Assembly (NCBI RefSeq): GCF_009861505.1
Contig: NZ_WTFT01000002.1
Location: forward strand, 62,001-126,000
Direction of reading: 5' to 3'
From: Pseudomonas izuensis
Lineage (GTDB): Bacteria > Pseudomonadota > Gammaproteobacteria > Pseudomonadales > Pseudomonadaceae
Length of the DNA: 64,000 nt
The notes below the pieces were generated by a model. That model searched no databases, was not told where the DNA came from, and saw nothing but the letters and a program-made list of their open reading frames with translations. Numbering within the stretch: position 1 is the first letter of the stretch; each line of letters starts with the position of its first letter. The position numbers were made by a program, and so were the translations under genes. Below are positions 18,219 through 26,886 of this stretch, piece by piece.

Positions 18219-18536
18219 TTACTCCGAAGCCACGGCATTTTTCGCCAGGATCGCGTTCGCCAACTCCATGTCCGTGGCTTGCAGGCCTGGGTTGTCGGCG
18301 CGGACTTTCTGCATCGCGGCTTCCAGGTACGGGCCGCGGATGCCGCCGTCACTGGCGACGAAGCTGCCGGCATCGTCCTGGGCAGCGACGATCAGCTTGT
18401 TATCCTTGAACGTCAGGTAAGTCGAACCGGTGGTGGCACCGGAGGAAATGACGTTACGCCAAAAGCTATCGGCCATCGCCGAACCGACAGGCAGGGACAA
18501 CAGGGCGATGGTAGCGACAGCAACTTTGAAACGCAT
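18219..18536 (-). CDS. DUF2388 domain-containing secreted protein
   Basis: The 105-residue protein has a signal peptide (MRFKVAVATIALLSLPVGSAMA) and a mature part SFWRNVISSGATTGSTYLTF...AAMQKVRADNPGLQATDMELANAIL. It belongs to a Pseudomonas family of small exported proteins of unknown function. The ATG at 18536 follows a good GGAGT site. Function unknown. Confidence 0.85.
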   Translation of the reverse strand: MRFKVAVATIALLSLPVGSAMADSFWRNVISSGATTGSTYLTFKDNKLIVAAQDDAGSFVASDGGIRGPYLEAAMQKVRADNPGLQATDMELANAILAKNAVASE

Positions 18537-18607
18537 GATGGGTGACTCCACTGTTTTAACTACGCCGTTGGATTGTCTGCCCCTGACCGAGTTCCATCAG
18601 GTCGCAT

Positions 18608-20392
18608 CTACTTCTGCTCGCTCTGCGGCGTCACGCGCAACACCTCCTCGATCGTGGTCAAACCGGCCGCCACCTTTTGCGCCCCTGACAATCGCAAGCT
18701 GCGCATGCCTTCCTTGAATGCCTGACGCCGCACCGCCAGCAAGTCGGTGTCGGGATTGATCAGTGCTTTCACGCCTTCGGTCAGTTGCATGATTTCGTAC
18801 ACCCCGGCACGGCCGTGATAGCCGGTGTCGCGGCACTCCAGGCAGCCGATGGCGCGTTGGGCGTTGGTGGGCAGCGGTGCCTGCCAGGGCCGGGTCAGGG
18901 TGTGCCAGTCTTCTTCGCCGAGGGTTTGCGGGGCCTTGCAGTGCGGGCATAAGGTCCGCACCAGTCGCTGGGCCATGACCCCGAGCACGGTGGCCTTGAT
19001 CAGGTAATGCGGCACGCCGAGCTCCAGCAGGCGGCTGATGGCGCTCGGCGCGTCGTTGGTGTGCAGCGTCGACAGCACCAGGTGACCGGTGAGGGCCGCC
19101 TGGATCGCCATCTCTGCGGTTTCCAGGTCGCGGATCTCGCCGATCATGATGATGTCCGGGTCCTGCCGCATCAGCGCGCGCACCCCGGAAGCGAAGGTCA
19201 GGTCAATGTTGTGCTGGACCTGCATCTGGTTGAACGCCGGCTCGACCATTTCGATCGGGTCTTCGATGGTGCAGAGGTTGACCTCGGGCGTCGCCAGTTT
19301 CTTGAGGGTGGTGTACAGCGTGGTGGTTTTGCCGGAGCCGGTCGGCCCGGTGACCAGAATGATGCCATTGGGCTGACGGGTCATGTCCTGCCAGCGCCGT
19401 AGATCGTCGGCTGAAAACCCGAGCTGATCGAAGTCCTTGAGCAGCACCTCCGGATCGAAGATCCGCATCACCATTTTTTCGCCGAAGGCGGTCGGCAGCG
19501 TCGACAGCCGCAACTCGACTTCGCCGCCGTCCGGGGTTTTGGTTTTCACCCGGCCGTCCTGGGGTTTGCGTTTCTCCGCGATGTTCATCCGCCCCAGGCT
19601 TTTCAGGCGACTGACGATGGCCATGGTCACTTGCGGCGGGAATTGGTAGACATTGTGCAACACGCCGTCGATGCGAAAGCGCACCGTGCCCTGTTCGCGC
19701 CGGGGTTCGATGTGGATATCGCTGGCACGCTGCTGGAAGGCGTACTGGAACAGCCAGTCGACGATGTTGACGATATGCGCGTCGTTGGCATCCGGCTCCT
19801 GATCGCTGGCGCCGAGATTGAGCAACTGTTCGAAGTTGCCCAGGGTATTGATCTGCTGATCGGCGTTGTTCGCCCCGGTGACCGATTTGGCCAGGCGGAA
19901 AAACTCCACACTGAAGCGCTGGATGTCCACCGGGTTGGCCACCACGCGCTTGATCGGCAGCTTCAGCACGTGGGTCAGATCGGCTTCCCAGCCGTTGACG
20001 TAGGGCTGGGCGCTCGCCACCGTTACGGCATCACGGTCAATGGACACTGCGAGAATCTTGTGGCGTTGGGCAAAGGCGTAGGACATCAGCGGTGTCACGG
20101 CCGCGACGTTGATTTTCAGCGGATCGATACGCAGATAGGGCTGGCCCGCCTGCTGGGACAGCCACAGGGTCAGGTTTTCCAGGTCGAGGTGTTTGCCGGG
20201 ACGACTGAGGTCATCCAGCTGTTGGCTGGCGATGAACTCCAGGGGGTGCATCTGGCCATGGGCGGCGTGGCGGCGACGGGCATTGAGCGCGTGTTCAGCC
20301 GAGTCCTGGCTGATGAAGCCTTGGTTGACCAGCTCACGCAAGACATCATTGAGATCCAGCCAGCGGTCCTGAATGGCGAGTTGAACGGACAT
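18608..20392 (-). CDS. GspE/PulE-family secretion ATPase (orphan)
   Basis: The 594-residue ATPase has an N-terminal GspE-type domain (about residues 15-170), then the catalytic domain with Walker A GPTGSGKT at 349-356, the Asp box IMIGEIRDLETAEMAIQAALTGH and a tetracysteine zinc motif CPHC...CLEC near 460-500. It resembles the extension ATPases of type II secretion and type IV pili. No other secretion gene is nearby. Start MSVQLAIQDR at 20392 has AAAGGAG upstream. It may serve a secretion or pilus machine encoded elsewhere. Confidence 0.9.
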   Translation of the reverse strand: MSVQLAIQDRWLDLNDVLRELVNQGFISQDSAEHALNARRRHAAHGQMHPLEFIASQQLDDLSRPGKHLDLENLTLWLSQQAGQPYLRIDPLKINVAAVTPLMSYAFAQRHKILAVSIDRDAVTVASAQPYVNGWEADLTHVLKLPIKRVVANPVDIQRFSVEFFRLAKSVTGANNADQQINTLGNFEQLLNLGASDQEPDANDAHIVNIVDWLFQYAFQQRASDIHIEPRREQGTVRFRIDGVLHNVYQFPPQVTMAIVSRLKSLGRMNIAEKRKPQDGRVKTKTPDGGEVELRLSTLPTAFGEKMVMRIFDPEVLLKDFDQLGFSADDLRRWQDMTRQPNGIILVTGPTGSGKTTTLYTTLKKLATPEVNLCTIEDPIEMVEPAFNQMQVQHNIDLTFASGVRALMRQDPDIIMIGEIRDLETAEMAIQAALTGHLVLSTLHTNDAPSAISRLLELGVPHYLIKATVLGVMAQRLVRTLCPHCKAPQTLGEEDWHTLTRPWQAPLPTNAQRAIGCLECRDTGYHGRAGVYEIMQLTEGVKALINPDTDLLAVRRQAFKEGMRSLRLSGAQKVAAGLTTIEEVLRVTPQSEQK

Positions 20393-20482
20393 GCGGGCTC
20401 CTTTTGAACAACAGTGCGCAAAGGATAGTCGTGGCGCCATAGACCGTTGGGCCACTACCCGACGAAGCCGTATCGGATTTTT

Positions 20483-20812
20483 TCAGCCGGTCGCCAGGGC
20501 GGCTTCAGTCCACGCCGGGTCAGCACCTTGCAGATCAACCGAGCAGACGCTGATCAGGTTACGAAGTTTTTCCGCAATCACCTGGGCGCGATGCCAGCTC
20601 AATCCGTCGATGACAATCTCGATGGCCAGCAAGTCGTCCTGGCGTTGTACGTGCACCTGCTCCGGCGTCAGGAATTGCAAGGCGAACAAGTTGAGCGCGC
20701 GGCACAGCAAATCGGGCTCGGCTTCGGCCAGTAGCTGGTACTGGACGCGGCAATGGATGTTGTTGACGTTCCAGACATCGGCGCGGGTGTTCACGGCTTG
20801 AAGGTGCGGCAT
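20483..20812 (-). CDS. Hypothetical protein with ACT-like fold
   Basis: The 109-residue protein contains a segment resembling the ACT domain of acetolactate synthase small subunits: VQYQLLAEAEPDLLCRALNLFALQ, then a strand VHVQRQDDLLAIEIVIDG and a second helix HRAQVIAEKLRNL. ACT domains bind amino acids. It is divergent from an Lrp/AsnC regulator gene with 126 bp between starts, and a TCTCC..GGAGA repeat lies near its start. A link in amino-acid sensing is inference. It could instead be an unrelated conserved Pseudomonas protein. Confidence 0.7.
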   Translation of the reverse strand: MPHLQAVNTRADVWNVNNIHCRVQYQLLAEAEPDLLCRALNLFALQFLTPEQVHVQRQDDLLAIEIVIDGLSWHRAQVIAEKLRNLISVCSVDLQGADPAWTEAALATG

Positions 20813-20938
20813 GGTCGTTCTCCAAAATCACTGGAGAAAGTTTTACATTCGGTGCCCGGTATTTCTTATCTATGATGGGCTGAATGGCTGTATTTTCGAA
20901 TCATTCAATTCATCGAGTTATCTATTACGGGCTTTTTT

Positions 20939-21403
20939 ATGCAAAGCGAACTGGATGGCTATGACCGCAAGATCCTGGCGTTGCTGCAAGAGGACGCTTC
21001 GCTCTCCAGTGCGCAGATCGCCGAACAGGTGGGGCTGTCGCAGTCGCCCTGCTGGCGGCGGATTCAGCGGATGAAGGAGGAGGGGATCATTCGTGCCCAG
21101 GTGACCCTGCTCGATCGCAAGAAAATCGGCCTGAACACGCAGATCTTTGCGCAGGTCAAACTCAACGCCCACGGGCGTTCGAACTTCACGGAATTCACTG
21201 AGGCCATTCGCGGTTTCCCCGAAGTGCTGGAGTGTTACGTGCTGATGGGGGCGGTGGATTTCATGCTGCGGATCGTCGCGGCGGACATCGAGGCCTATGA
21301 ACGCTTCTTCTTCGAGAAGCTGTCGATGGTGCCGGGGATTCAGGAGGTCAATTCGGTGGTGGCGTTGTCGGAGATCAAGTCCACCACCAGTTTGCCTGTT
21401 TGA
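20939..21403 (+). CDS. Lrp/AsnC family transcriptional regulator
   Basis: The 154-residue regulator has an N-terminal winged helix-turn-helix (LDGYDRKILALLQ...SSAQIAEQVGLSQSPCWRRIQRM, residues 4-45) and a C-terminal RAM/ACT ligand domain (FTEAIRGFPEVLECYVLMGAVDFMLRIVA). The protein should form an octamer-type disc and respond to an amino acid. The target is probably near; the divergent ACT-like gene is the obvious candidate. The 126-bp intergenic space is AT-rich, as expected for Lrp sites. The effector is unknown. Confidence 0.92.
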   Translation: MQSELDGYDRKILALLQEDASLSSAQIAEQVGLSQSPCWRRIQRMKEEGIIRAQVTLLDRKKIGLNTQIFAQVKLNAHGRSNFTEFTEAIRGFPEVLECYVLMGAVDFMLRIVAADIEAYERFFFEKLSMVPGIQEVNSVVALSEIKSTTSLPV

Positions 21404-21428
21404 AGCATTGCGGTGAATTGGCTGGCCC

Positions 21429-21521
21429 CATCGCGGGCAAGCCTTGCTCCCACAGATTTGAGTCGACCGCCAGATTTGGGCTCGACACCGGCACTGTGGG
21501 AGCAAAGCTTGCTCGCGATAG
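21429..21521. repeat. REPIN
   Basis: Arms of mixed type (GCGGGCAAGCCTTGCTCC and GGAGCAAAGCTTGCTCGC) around a spacer of about 40 bp, between convergent lrp-like and CYTH/CHAD genes. Confidence 0.88.
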
Positions 21522-21526
21522 CGGTA

Positions 21527-22894
21527 TTAAAGGCGCAGAAGGGTTTTCCAGGCGCGATTCTGATAAACCGCAATCGCCTGCTGCTTGCGCGCATCCAGGG
21601 CTTCGTCGGTGATCGGCTCGTTAGCCAGTTGCGCCAGTTTGTTCAGTTCGCCATACAGGCGATCCATTTCCGGGATCTCCAGCACATTTCGCGCGTGATG
21701 CAGCCAGGACTGGATGCGTTCGATGCGCGGCAGTTGCTCGGCCAGGTCTTCCGGTTGTTGCTGATAGCGCTGCAATTGCAGCGAGTTGGCTTCTTCGCCC
21801 AACAGCCGCGGCAACCAGCTACCCAGTTGTGCAGCGCCCTGGCGATTGCCGCGGGTATTGCGGTCGGCGGTCCAGGTGCGGGCCAGCAACCAGCGCGAAG
21901 TGTTCAGCGAGAACAGGCCCCAACGCGGGTCCTCGAGTTCTTCAAGGAACTGTTCCGGCGCGGCTTTGCGCACGTCCTCATCGTCCATGCCGGCCTGGAC
22001 CAGTGGACGCCAGTCTTCGAGCAAGGCATCCAGCGCGGCACGCAGGTCGTGGGTCGATTGACGTGGCGCCGCTTGGCCAAGGCTGCTGACCAGTGCACGC
22101 AGTTCGGCAAGGTTTTCCACCCAGTCTTGCAGCAGGCGCCAGTGGCCGTTGAAGCGATATTGCTCGGCCAGACGCTGGCTGCTGCCCAGCAGGTGCCAGC
22201 ACAGCGCGGCGAAGGCGTCGTCCAGCGGGGTTTCGGCGGTGAGTTGCGGTGCCGGCAGGCTCAACGAGTAGCTGTGGGCGTCGTACAGGCGATAGCCGCG
22301 CTCGGCCTTGCTGATGTCGCACGGCATCAGGGCCAGGGTCGCGGCAAGTTCGGCGGCCAGTTCCAGCAGAGCGGCCGGTTCGCCTTCGCGCAGTTCCAGT
22401 TCCAGCTCGCAGATTTCTTCTTTTTGCTTGCCGACGACCACGTGGCCAAGATCCAGCGCGGCTTCGATGACCACTTTGGTCTTGCCGCGACCCCAGGCGA
22501 TTTCCGCGCGCTCGCGCACAAAGTCGGTGGTGAAGATCGGCTTCAGGGCTTTCTTGTCCAGTTCGGCCAGTTCCTCGGGCCAGCATTCGCCGTCGAGTTT
22601 CTTCAGGTCGAGCTTGGCTTTGGGCAGGTTCCAGTCGTATTCGTTGCGCTCGGACAAGCCGGCGACGCTGTGGCCACGGGTCTTGAGGGTCTGAATTACG
22701 TCTTCACCATCCTTGCGCAGGCGCAGGGCCACCTTGGCGCGGGCCAGGTCGCGCTCGGGGGTGTCGAAGTATTGGTTCATCAACTCACGGCGTTCCCAGC
22801 CACTTTTGTTGCGTTTTTTCAGTAATGGGTGCTCGCGCAGGGCAGCGAGGGTTTCGCGGCTGACGCGGAGTTTGATTTCGGTTTCTTTCTGCAT
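21527..22894 (-). CDS. CYTH and CHAD domain-containing protein (inorganic triphosphatase type)
   Basis: The 455-residue protein has an N-terminal CYTH domain starting MQKETEIKLRV, with the diagnostic ExExK motif, and paired basic and acidic residues (VALRLRKDGEDVIQTLKTRG) of the triphosphate tunnel. The C-terminal half (about 220-455) is a helical CHAD domain rich in conserved His, Arg and Lys, for example HWLLQDWVENLAELRAL-type repeats, thought to bind polyphosphate. E. coli YgiF of this layout hydrolyses tripolyphosphate. The upstream in-frame extension is rejected in favour of the ATG at 22894. Confidence 0.88.
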   Translation of the reverse strand: MQKETEIKLRVSRETLAALREHPLLKKRNKSGWERRELMNQYFDTPERDLARAKVALRLRKDGEDVIQTLKTRGHSVAGLSERNEYDWNLPKAKLDLKKLDGECWPEELAELDKKALKPIFTTDFVRERAEIAWGRGKTKVVIEAALDLGHVVVGKQKEEICELELELREGEPAALLELAAELAATLALMPCDISKAERGYRLYDAHSYSLSLPAPQLTAETPLDDAFAALCWHLLGSSQRLAEQYRFNGHWRLLQDWVENLAELRALVSSLGQAAPRQSTHDLRAALDALLEDWRPLVQAGMDDEDVRKAAPEQFLEELEDPRWGLFSLNTSRWLLARTWTADRNTRGNRQGAAQLGSWLPRLLGEEANSLQLQRYQQQPEDLAEQLPRIERIQSWLHHARNVLEIPEMDRLYGELNKLAQLANEPITDEALDARKQQAIAVYQNRAWKTLLRL

Positions 22895-23050
22895 GGCCGG
22901 AAAATCCAGGATCGGGAGCGCAGCCGGGGGAATATGTGGCTGCCAAGGTCGTGCAGTGTACAGCAGTGAACCAGGCAGCGCGCCGCAACGGTTTATTCCT
23001 GTCATTGGATGGCTCTATGATGGACTTCAATTCGGGAGTTGGAGTCAGCG

Positions 23051-24214
23051 ATGCCTTTGCCGTCCATGAAAGATCAGTTCGCTGCACTGATCGCTGCACC
23101 GTCCGTCAGTTGCACCCAGGCGAGCCTCGATCAATCCAATCGTCCGGTGATCGACCTGCTGGCCGCGTGGCTCGGCGACCTGGGGTTTGTCTGCGACATC
23201 CAGCAGGTCAGCCCTGGGAAATTCAATTTGCTGGCCAGTTATGGCTCCGGCCCCGGCGGTTTGGTGCTGGCCGGTCATAGTGACACCGTGCCATTCGACG
23301 GCGCGCTGTGGCAGACCGATCCGCTGAAGCTCACCGAGGTTGACGGCCGCTGGGTCGGCTTGGGCGTTTGCGACATGAAGAGTTTCTTCGCCCTCGCCAT
23401 CGAAGCGGTCATACCGCTGCTCAATCAACCGTTCAAACAGCCGCTACTGATCCTCGCCACCTGCGATGAAGAAAGCTCGATGTCCGGTGCCCGTGCGCTG
23501 GCTGAAGCGGGCCGGCCGTTGGGACGGGCAGCGGTGATCGGCGAGCCGACCGGCCTCAAGCCGATTCGCATGCACAAGGGCATCATGATGGAGCGCATCG
23601 ATATCCTTGGGCAGAGCGGTCACTCATCGGACCCGCGCCTGGGTCACAGTGCCCTGGAAGCCATGCACGATGCCATCGGTGAACTGCGCGGCCTGCGCTT
23701 GCTGTGGCAGCGTGAGTTTCGCAATCCGCAATTCAGCGTACCGACCCCGACCCTGAATTTGGGCTGCATCCATGGTGGCGATAACCCGAATCGCATCTGT
23801 GGCCAATGTTCGCTGGAATTCGACTTGCGGCCCCTGCCGGGCATGGACCCCAAGGTCCTGCGTGCCGAGATTTTGCAACGGCTCAAGCCGGTTGCCGAGC
23901 GGCATCAGGTCAAGATCGATTACGCGCCGCTATTCCCCGCCGTGCCGCCGTTCGAAGAGGCCGAGGATGCGGAACTGGTGCGAATCGCTGAAAAGCTCAC
24001 CGGCCATCGCGCCGAAGCAGTGGCGTTCGGCACCGAAGCGCCTTATCTTCAGCGTCTTGGCTGCGAAACGCTGGTGCTCGGCCCTGGCGATATCGCCTGC
24101 GCTCACCAACCGGGGGAATTCCTCGAAATGTCACGTTTGCAGCCTACGGTGCATCTATTACGTCAGTTGATTGAACATTACTGCCTGACACCGGCGCCAA
24201 TGCCAGTCCGTTGA
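23051..24214 (+). CDS. argE: Acetylornithine deacetylase
   Basis: The 387-residue M20-family zinc hydrolase makes ornithine from N-acetylornithine. Metal and catalytic residues are visible in VLAGHSDTVPFDG (His, Asp), DMKSFFALAIE, ATCDEESSMSGARAL (Glu pair), FGTEAPYL and the terminal AHQPGEFLE (His). The ATG at 23051 with GGAG six bases upstream is preferred to an in-frame TTG at 23039. It is followed by argA after a REPIN. Pseudomonads also have argJ, so argE here may be accessory. Confidence 0.9.
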   Translation: MPLPSMKDQFAALIAAPSVSCTQASLDQSNRPVIDLLAAWLGDLGFVCDIQQVSPGKFNLLASYGSGPGGLVLAGHSDTVPFDGALWQTDPLKLTEVDGRWVGLGVCDMKSFFALAIEAVIPLLNQPFKQPLLILATCDEESSMSGARALAEAGRPLGRAAVIGEPTGLKPIRMHKGIMMERIDILGQSGHSSDPRLGHSALEAMHDAIGELRGLRLLWQREFRNPQFSVPTPTLNLGCIHGGDNPNRICGQCSLEFDLRPLPGMDPKVLRAEILQRLKPVAERHQVKIDYAPLFPAVPPFEEAEDAELVRIAEKLTGHRAEAVAFGTEAPYLQRLGCETLVLGPGDIACAHQPGEFLEMSRLQPTVHLLRQLIEHYCLTPAPMPVR

Positions 24215-24224
24215 ATGCAATCAA

Positions 24225-24315
24225 TGTGGGAGCGAGCCTGCTCGCGATGAGGCCGTTACAGTCAACATCAATGTTGCCTGTCCCATCGCCTTCGCGAGCA
24301 GGCTCGCTCCCACAG
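24225..24315. repeat. REPIN
   Basis: Arms TGTGGGAGCGAGCCTGCTCG and complement, with a spacer of about 40 bp, between argE and the argA leader. Confidence 0.9.
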
Positions 24316-24371
24316 GGGTTTGTGTTTTGGCTGACAGAACTTATAAATTGCCAGTGTCCCAACCCGTATTC

Positions 24372-24413
24372 ATGAGGAGAGCGCGCGTGTCGCCAAGCCT
24401 GTTCCGACGATAA
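24372..24413 (+). promoter_or_regulatory. Possible arginine-rich leader peptide upstream of argA
   Basis: A 13-codon frame ATG..TAA encodes MRRARVSPSLFRR, with five arginines, two of them by the rare codons AGG and AGA. Inside it, GTG at 24387 has a strong GAGGAG ribosome site 7 bases upstream and would give MSPSLFRR. It ends 68 bases before the argA ATG. Arginine codons just before the stop suggest a leader that senses arginine supply. I see no convincing terminator hairpin after it, so the mechanism is open. Confidence 0.4.
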
Positions 24414-24481
24414 CCACCAGCCCGCTGTGCGTTTTCTGTTTCGCCCTTTTTTCGGCTGCTATTTATTACAGGCCCAGGTTC

Positions 24482-25780
24482 ATGCCCGAATACGTCAATT
24501 GGCTTCGTCACGCTTCGCCTTACATCAACGCCCACCGCGATTGCACCTTTGTCGTCATGCTCCCCGGCGACGGCGTCGAGCACCCCAACTTCGGTAACAT
24601 CGTCCACGACCTGGTGCTGTTGCACAGCCTGGGCGTGCGACTGGTGCTGGTTCATGGCTCCCGCCCGCAAATCGAAGCGCGCCTTGCCGCCCGCGGCCTG
24701 ACCCCGCATTACCACCACGGCATGCGCATCACCGATGCGGCGACCCTGGAGTGCGTGATCGATGCCGTCGGCCAGCTGCGCATCGCCATCGAAGCGCGGC
24801 TGTCGATGGATATGGCTTCATCGCCGATGCAGGGCTCGCGCCTGCGGGTGGCCAGCGGCAATCTGGTGACCGCACGGCCGATCGGTGTGCTCGAAGGTGT
24901 CGACTATCACCACACCGGCGAAGTGCGCCGGGTCGACCGCAAGGGCATCAATCGCCTGCTGGACGAGCGCTCCATCGTGCTGCTGTCGCCGTTGGGCTAC
25001 TCGCCGACCGGTGAAATCTTCAACCTTGCCTGTGAAGACGTCGCCACTCGCGCGGCCATCGACCTGGGGGCGGACAAGCTGCTGCTGTTCGGTGCCGACC
25101 TTGGCTTGATCGATGAGCACGGACGCCTGGTTCGCGAACTGCGTCCGCAACAGGTGCCGGCGCATTTGCAGCGTCTGGGCAGCAATTACCAGGCCGAGCT
25201 GCTGGATGCCGCGGCCGAAGCCTGCCGTGGCGGCGTGGCCCGCAGCCACATCGTCAGCTACGCCGAGGATGGCGCACTGCTGACCGAGCTCTTCACCCGC
25301 GACGGTGGCGGTACCCTGGTGGCCCAGGAGCAATTCGAAGTGGTGCGCGAAGCGGCCATCGAAGACGTCGGTGGATTGCTGGACTTGATCAGCCCGCTGG
25401 AGGAGCAGGGGATTCTGGTGCGGCGTTCCCGCGAGGTGCTGGAGCGTGAGATCGAGCAGTTCAGCGTGGTCGAGCGCGAAGGCATGATCATCGCCTGCGC
25501 GGCGCTGTATCAGATTGCCGATTCGGATGCCGGGGAGTTGGCGTGCCTGGCGGTGAACCCGGAGTACCGTCATGGCGGTCGCGGCGATGAACTGCTGGAA
25601 CGCATTGAAACCCGCGCCCGGGCCCAGGGGTTGAAAACCCTCTTCGTCCTGACGACCCGCACGGCTCATTGGTTCCGCGAGCGTGGATTTGCACCGAGCA
25701 GCGTCGAGCGCCTGCCATCGGCGCGGGCGTCGCTGTACAACTATCAGCGTAATTCGAAGATCTTCGAAAAAGCCCTCTGA
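24482..25780 (+). CDS. argA: N-acetylglutamate synthase
   Basis: The 432-residue enzyme makes N-acetylglutamate, the first step of arginine synthesis. The N-terminal amino-acid-kinase domain (about 1-285) contains LVLVHGSRPQIEARL and LLSPLGYSPTGEIFNL and binds arginine as feedback inhibitor. The C-terminal GNAT domain (about 290-432) has LACLAVNPEYRHGGRGDELL for acetyl-CoA binding and ends YNYQRNSKIFEKAL. Length is normal. It has its own 160-base leader after the REPIN. Confidence 0.95.
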   Translation: MPEYVNWLRHASPYINAHRDCTFVVMLPGDGVEHPNFGNIVHDLVLLHSLGVRLVLVHGSRPQIEARLAARGLTPHYHHGMRITDAATLECVIDAVGQLRIAIEARLSMDMASSPMQGSRLRVASGNLVTARPIGVLEGVDYHHTGEVRRVDRKGINRLLDERSIVLLSPLGYSPTGEIFNLACEDVATRAAIDLGADKLLLFGADLGLIDEHGRLVRELRPQQVPAHLQRLGSNYQAELLDAAAEACRGGVARSHIVSYAEDGALLTELFTRDGGGTLVAQEQFEVVREAAIEDVGGLLDLISPLEEQGILVRRSREVLEREIEQFSVVEREGMIIACAALYQIADSDAGELACLAVNPEYRHGGRGDELLERIETRARAQGLKTLFVLTTRTAHWFRERGFAPSSVERLPSARASLYNYQRNSKIFEKAL

Positions 25781-25793
25781 TCACGATTCGATC

Positions 25794-25887
25794 CCTGTAG
25801 GAGCTGGCTTGCCAGCGAAGACGTTCTTTCAGACGACAAATATGTCGACTGACCCGCCGTCTTCGCCAGCAAGCCGGCTCCTACAGG
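25794..25887. repeat. REPIN (CTGGCTTGCCAGC type)
   Basis: Arms GTAGGAGCTGGCTTGCCAGC and a diverged complement GCCAGCAAGCCGGCTCC, between the convergent argA and tauA-like genes. Confidence 0.88.
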
Positions 25888-25896
25888 TCGGTGGGG

Positions 25897-26886
25897 TTAC
25901 TCGGTGACGAATTTCGCACTGACATACGGCGAGTAATCCGGCAGTACCGTTTCAACCTTCCCTTGCTCCTTCAAGAACTTCGCCGTCTCGCCGATGGCCT
26001 TGGCCGTACCGCCGTCGAGCAGCGCGCGGGTCTGTTGCGCCTTTGCGTCGGGGAACGCGGAGCCGGCCAGCAACTCCGGCACATCAGCGGCATTGGCACC
26101 GGTCAATTTGGCGATTTTCTGTACTGGTACGGAGTCCGCAGTCCAGCTGTCTTTATGCGCTGCATAGTCGGCGAACGAGTCCAGGGTGACCTTGGCGAAT
26201 TTAGCCACTACGTCCGGGTGCTTCTCGGCGTAATCCTTGCGCGTCACCCAGACCTCGAACGTCGGCGCGCCCCACTGGCCGACCTGTGCCGCATCGGTCA
26301 AGGTCTTGCCAGTCTTGCGAATTTCCCCCAGGGCGGGCGACCAGACGAACGCGCCATCAATGTCCCCACGCTTCCAGGCGGCGGCGATTTCCGCTGGCTG
26401 AAGGTTCACCACTTTGACTTTCGAGGCGTCCAGTCCCCAGTGCTTGAGTGCCCCGAGCAGGCTGTAGTGAGAGGTGGAAACGAACGGCGTGGCGATGGTC
26501 TTGCCGATCAGATCTTGGGGTTTCTCGATGCCGCTGCCATTGCGCACCACCAACGCCTCGGCAGCGTTGATCTGCGCGGACACGATGAACGCGACAATCG
26601 GCAGGTTGCGCGAAGCGGCCGCCGCCAGCGGGCTGGAGCCGAGGTTGCCGATTTGCACATCGCCCGACGCAATGGCCGTTACCACTTCGGGGCCGCTGTT
26701 GAAGCGTCGCCAGTCGATTTTCTCGCCGATAGTTTTTTCGTAGAGGCCATCCGCCTGGGGCACTTTGCTGGGGTCGATACCCGTCTGGTAGCCGACGGTA
26801 AGGTTCGCCGCATGGGCGGAAAAAGATATTACGAACGATACACAAACTGTAACAATTGGGCTGGATAGTGCGCGTTTGGTCGGCAT
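25897..26886 (-). CDS. tauA: Taurine/sulfonate ABC transporter substrate-binding protein
   Basis: The 329-residue precursor has a signal peptide (ends SFSAHAANLTVGYQTG) and matches TauA: GIDPSKVPQADGLYEK, GPEVVTAIASGDVQIGNLGSSPLAAAASR and WKRGDIDGAFVWSPAL. TauA delivers taurine to the TauBC permease in the periplasm. Neither tauB, tauC nor the dioxygenase tauD is present in the window; the downstream side is a REPIN and convergent argA. It may feed the Ssu permease nearby or a remote TauBC. It is divergent from the first porin with shared control elements. Confidence 0.9.
   Translation of the reverse strand: MPTKRALSSPIVTVCVSFVISFSAHAANLTVGYQTGIDPSKVPQADGLYEKTIGEKIDWRRFNSGPEVVTAIASGDVQIGNLGSSPLAAAASRNLPIVAFIVSAQINAAEALVVRNGSGIEKPQDLIGKTIATPFVSTSHYSLLGALKHWGLDASKVKVVNLQPAEIAAAWKRGDIDGAFVWSPALGEIRKTGKTLTDAAQVGQWGAPTFEVWVTRKDYAEKHPDVVAKFAKVTLDSFADYAAHKDSWTADSVPVQKIAKLTGANAADVPELLAGSAFPDAKAQQTRALLDGGTAKAIGETAKFLKEQGKVETVLPDYSPYVSAKFVTE

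Noticed and set aside
24414..24481. Attenuator hairpin after the argA leader peptide
   Set aside because: Only a five-base CAGCC/GGCTG stem with a long loop is visible; not convincing as a terminator.
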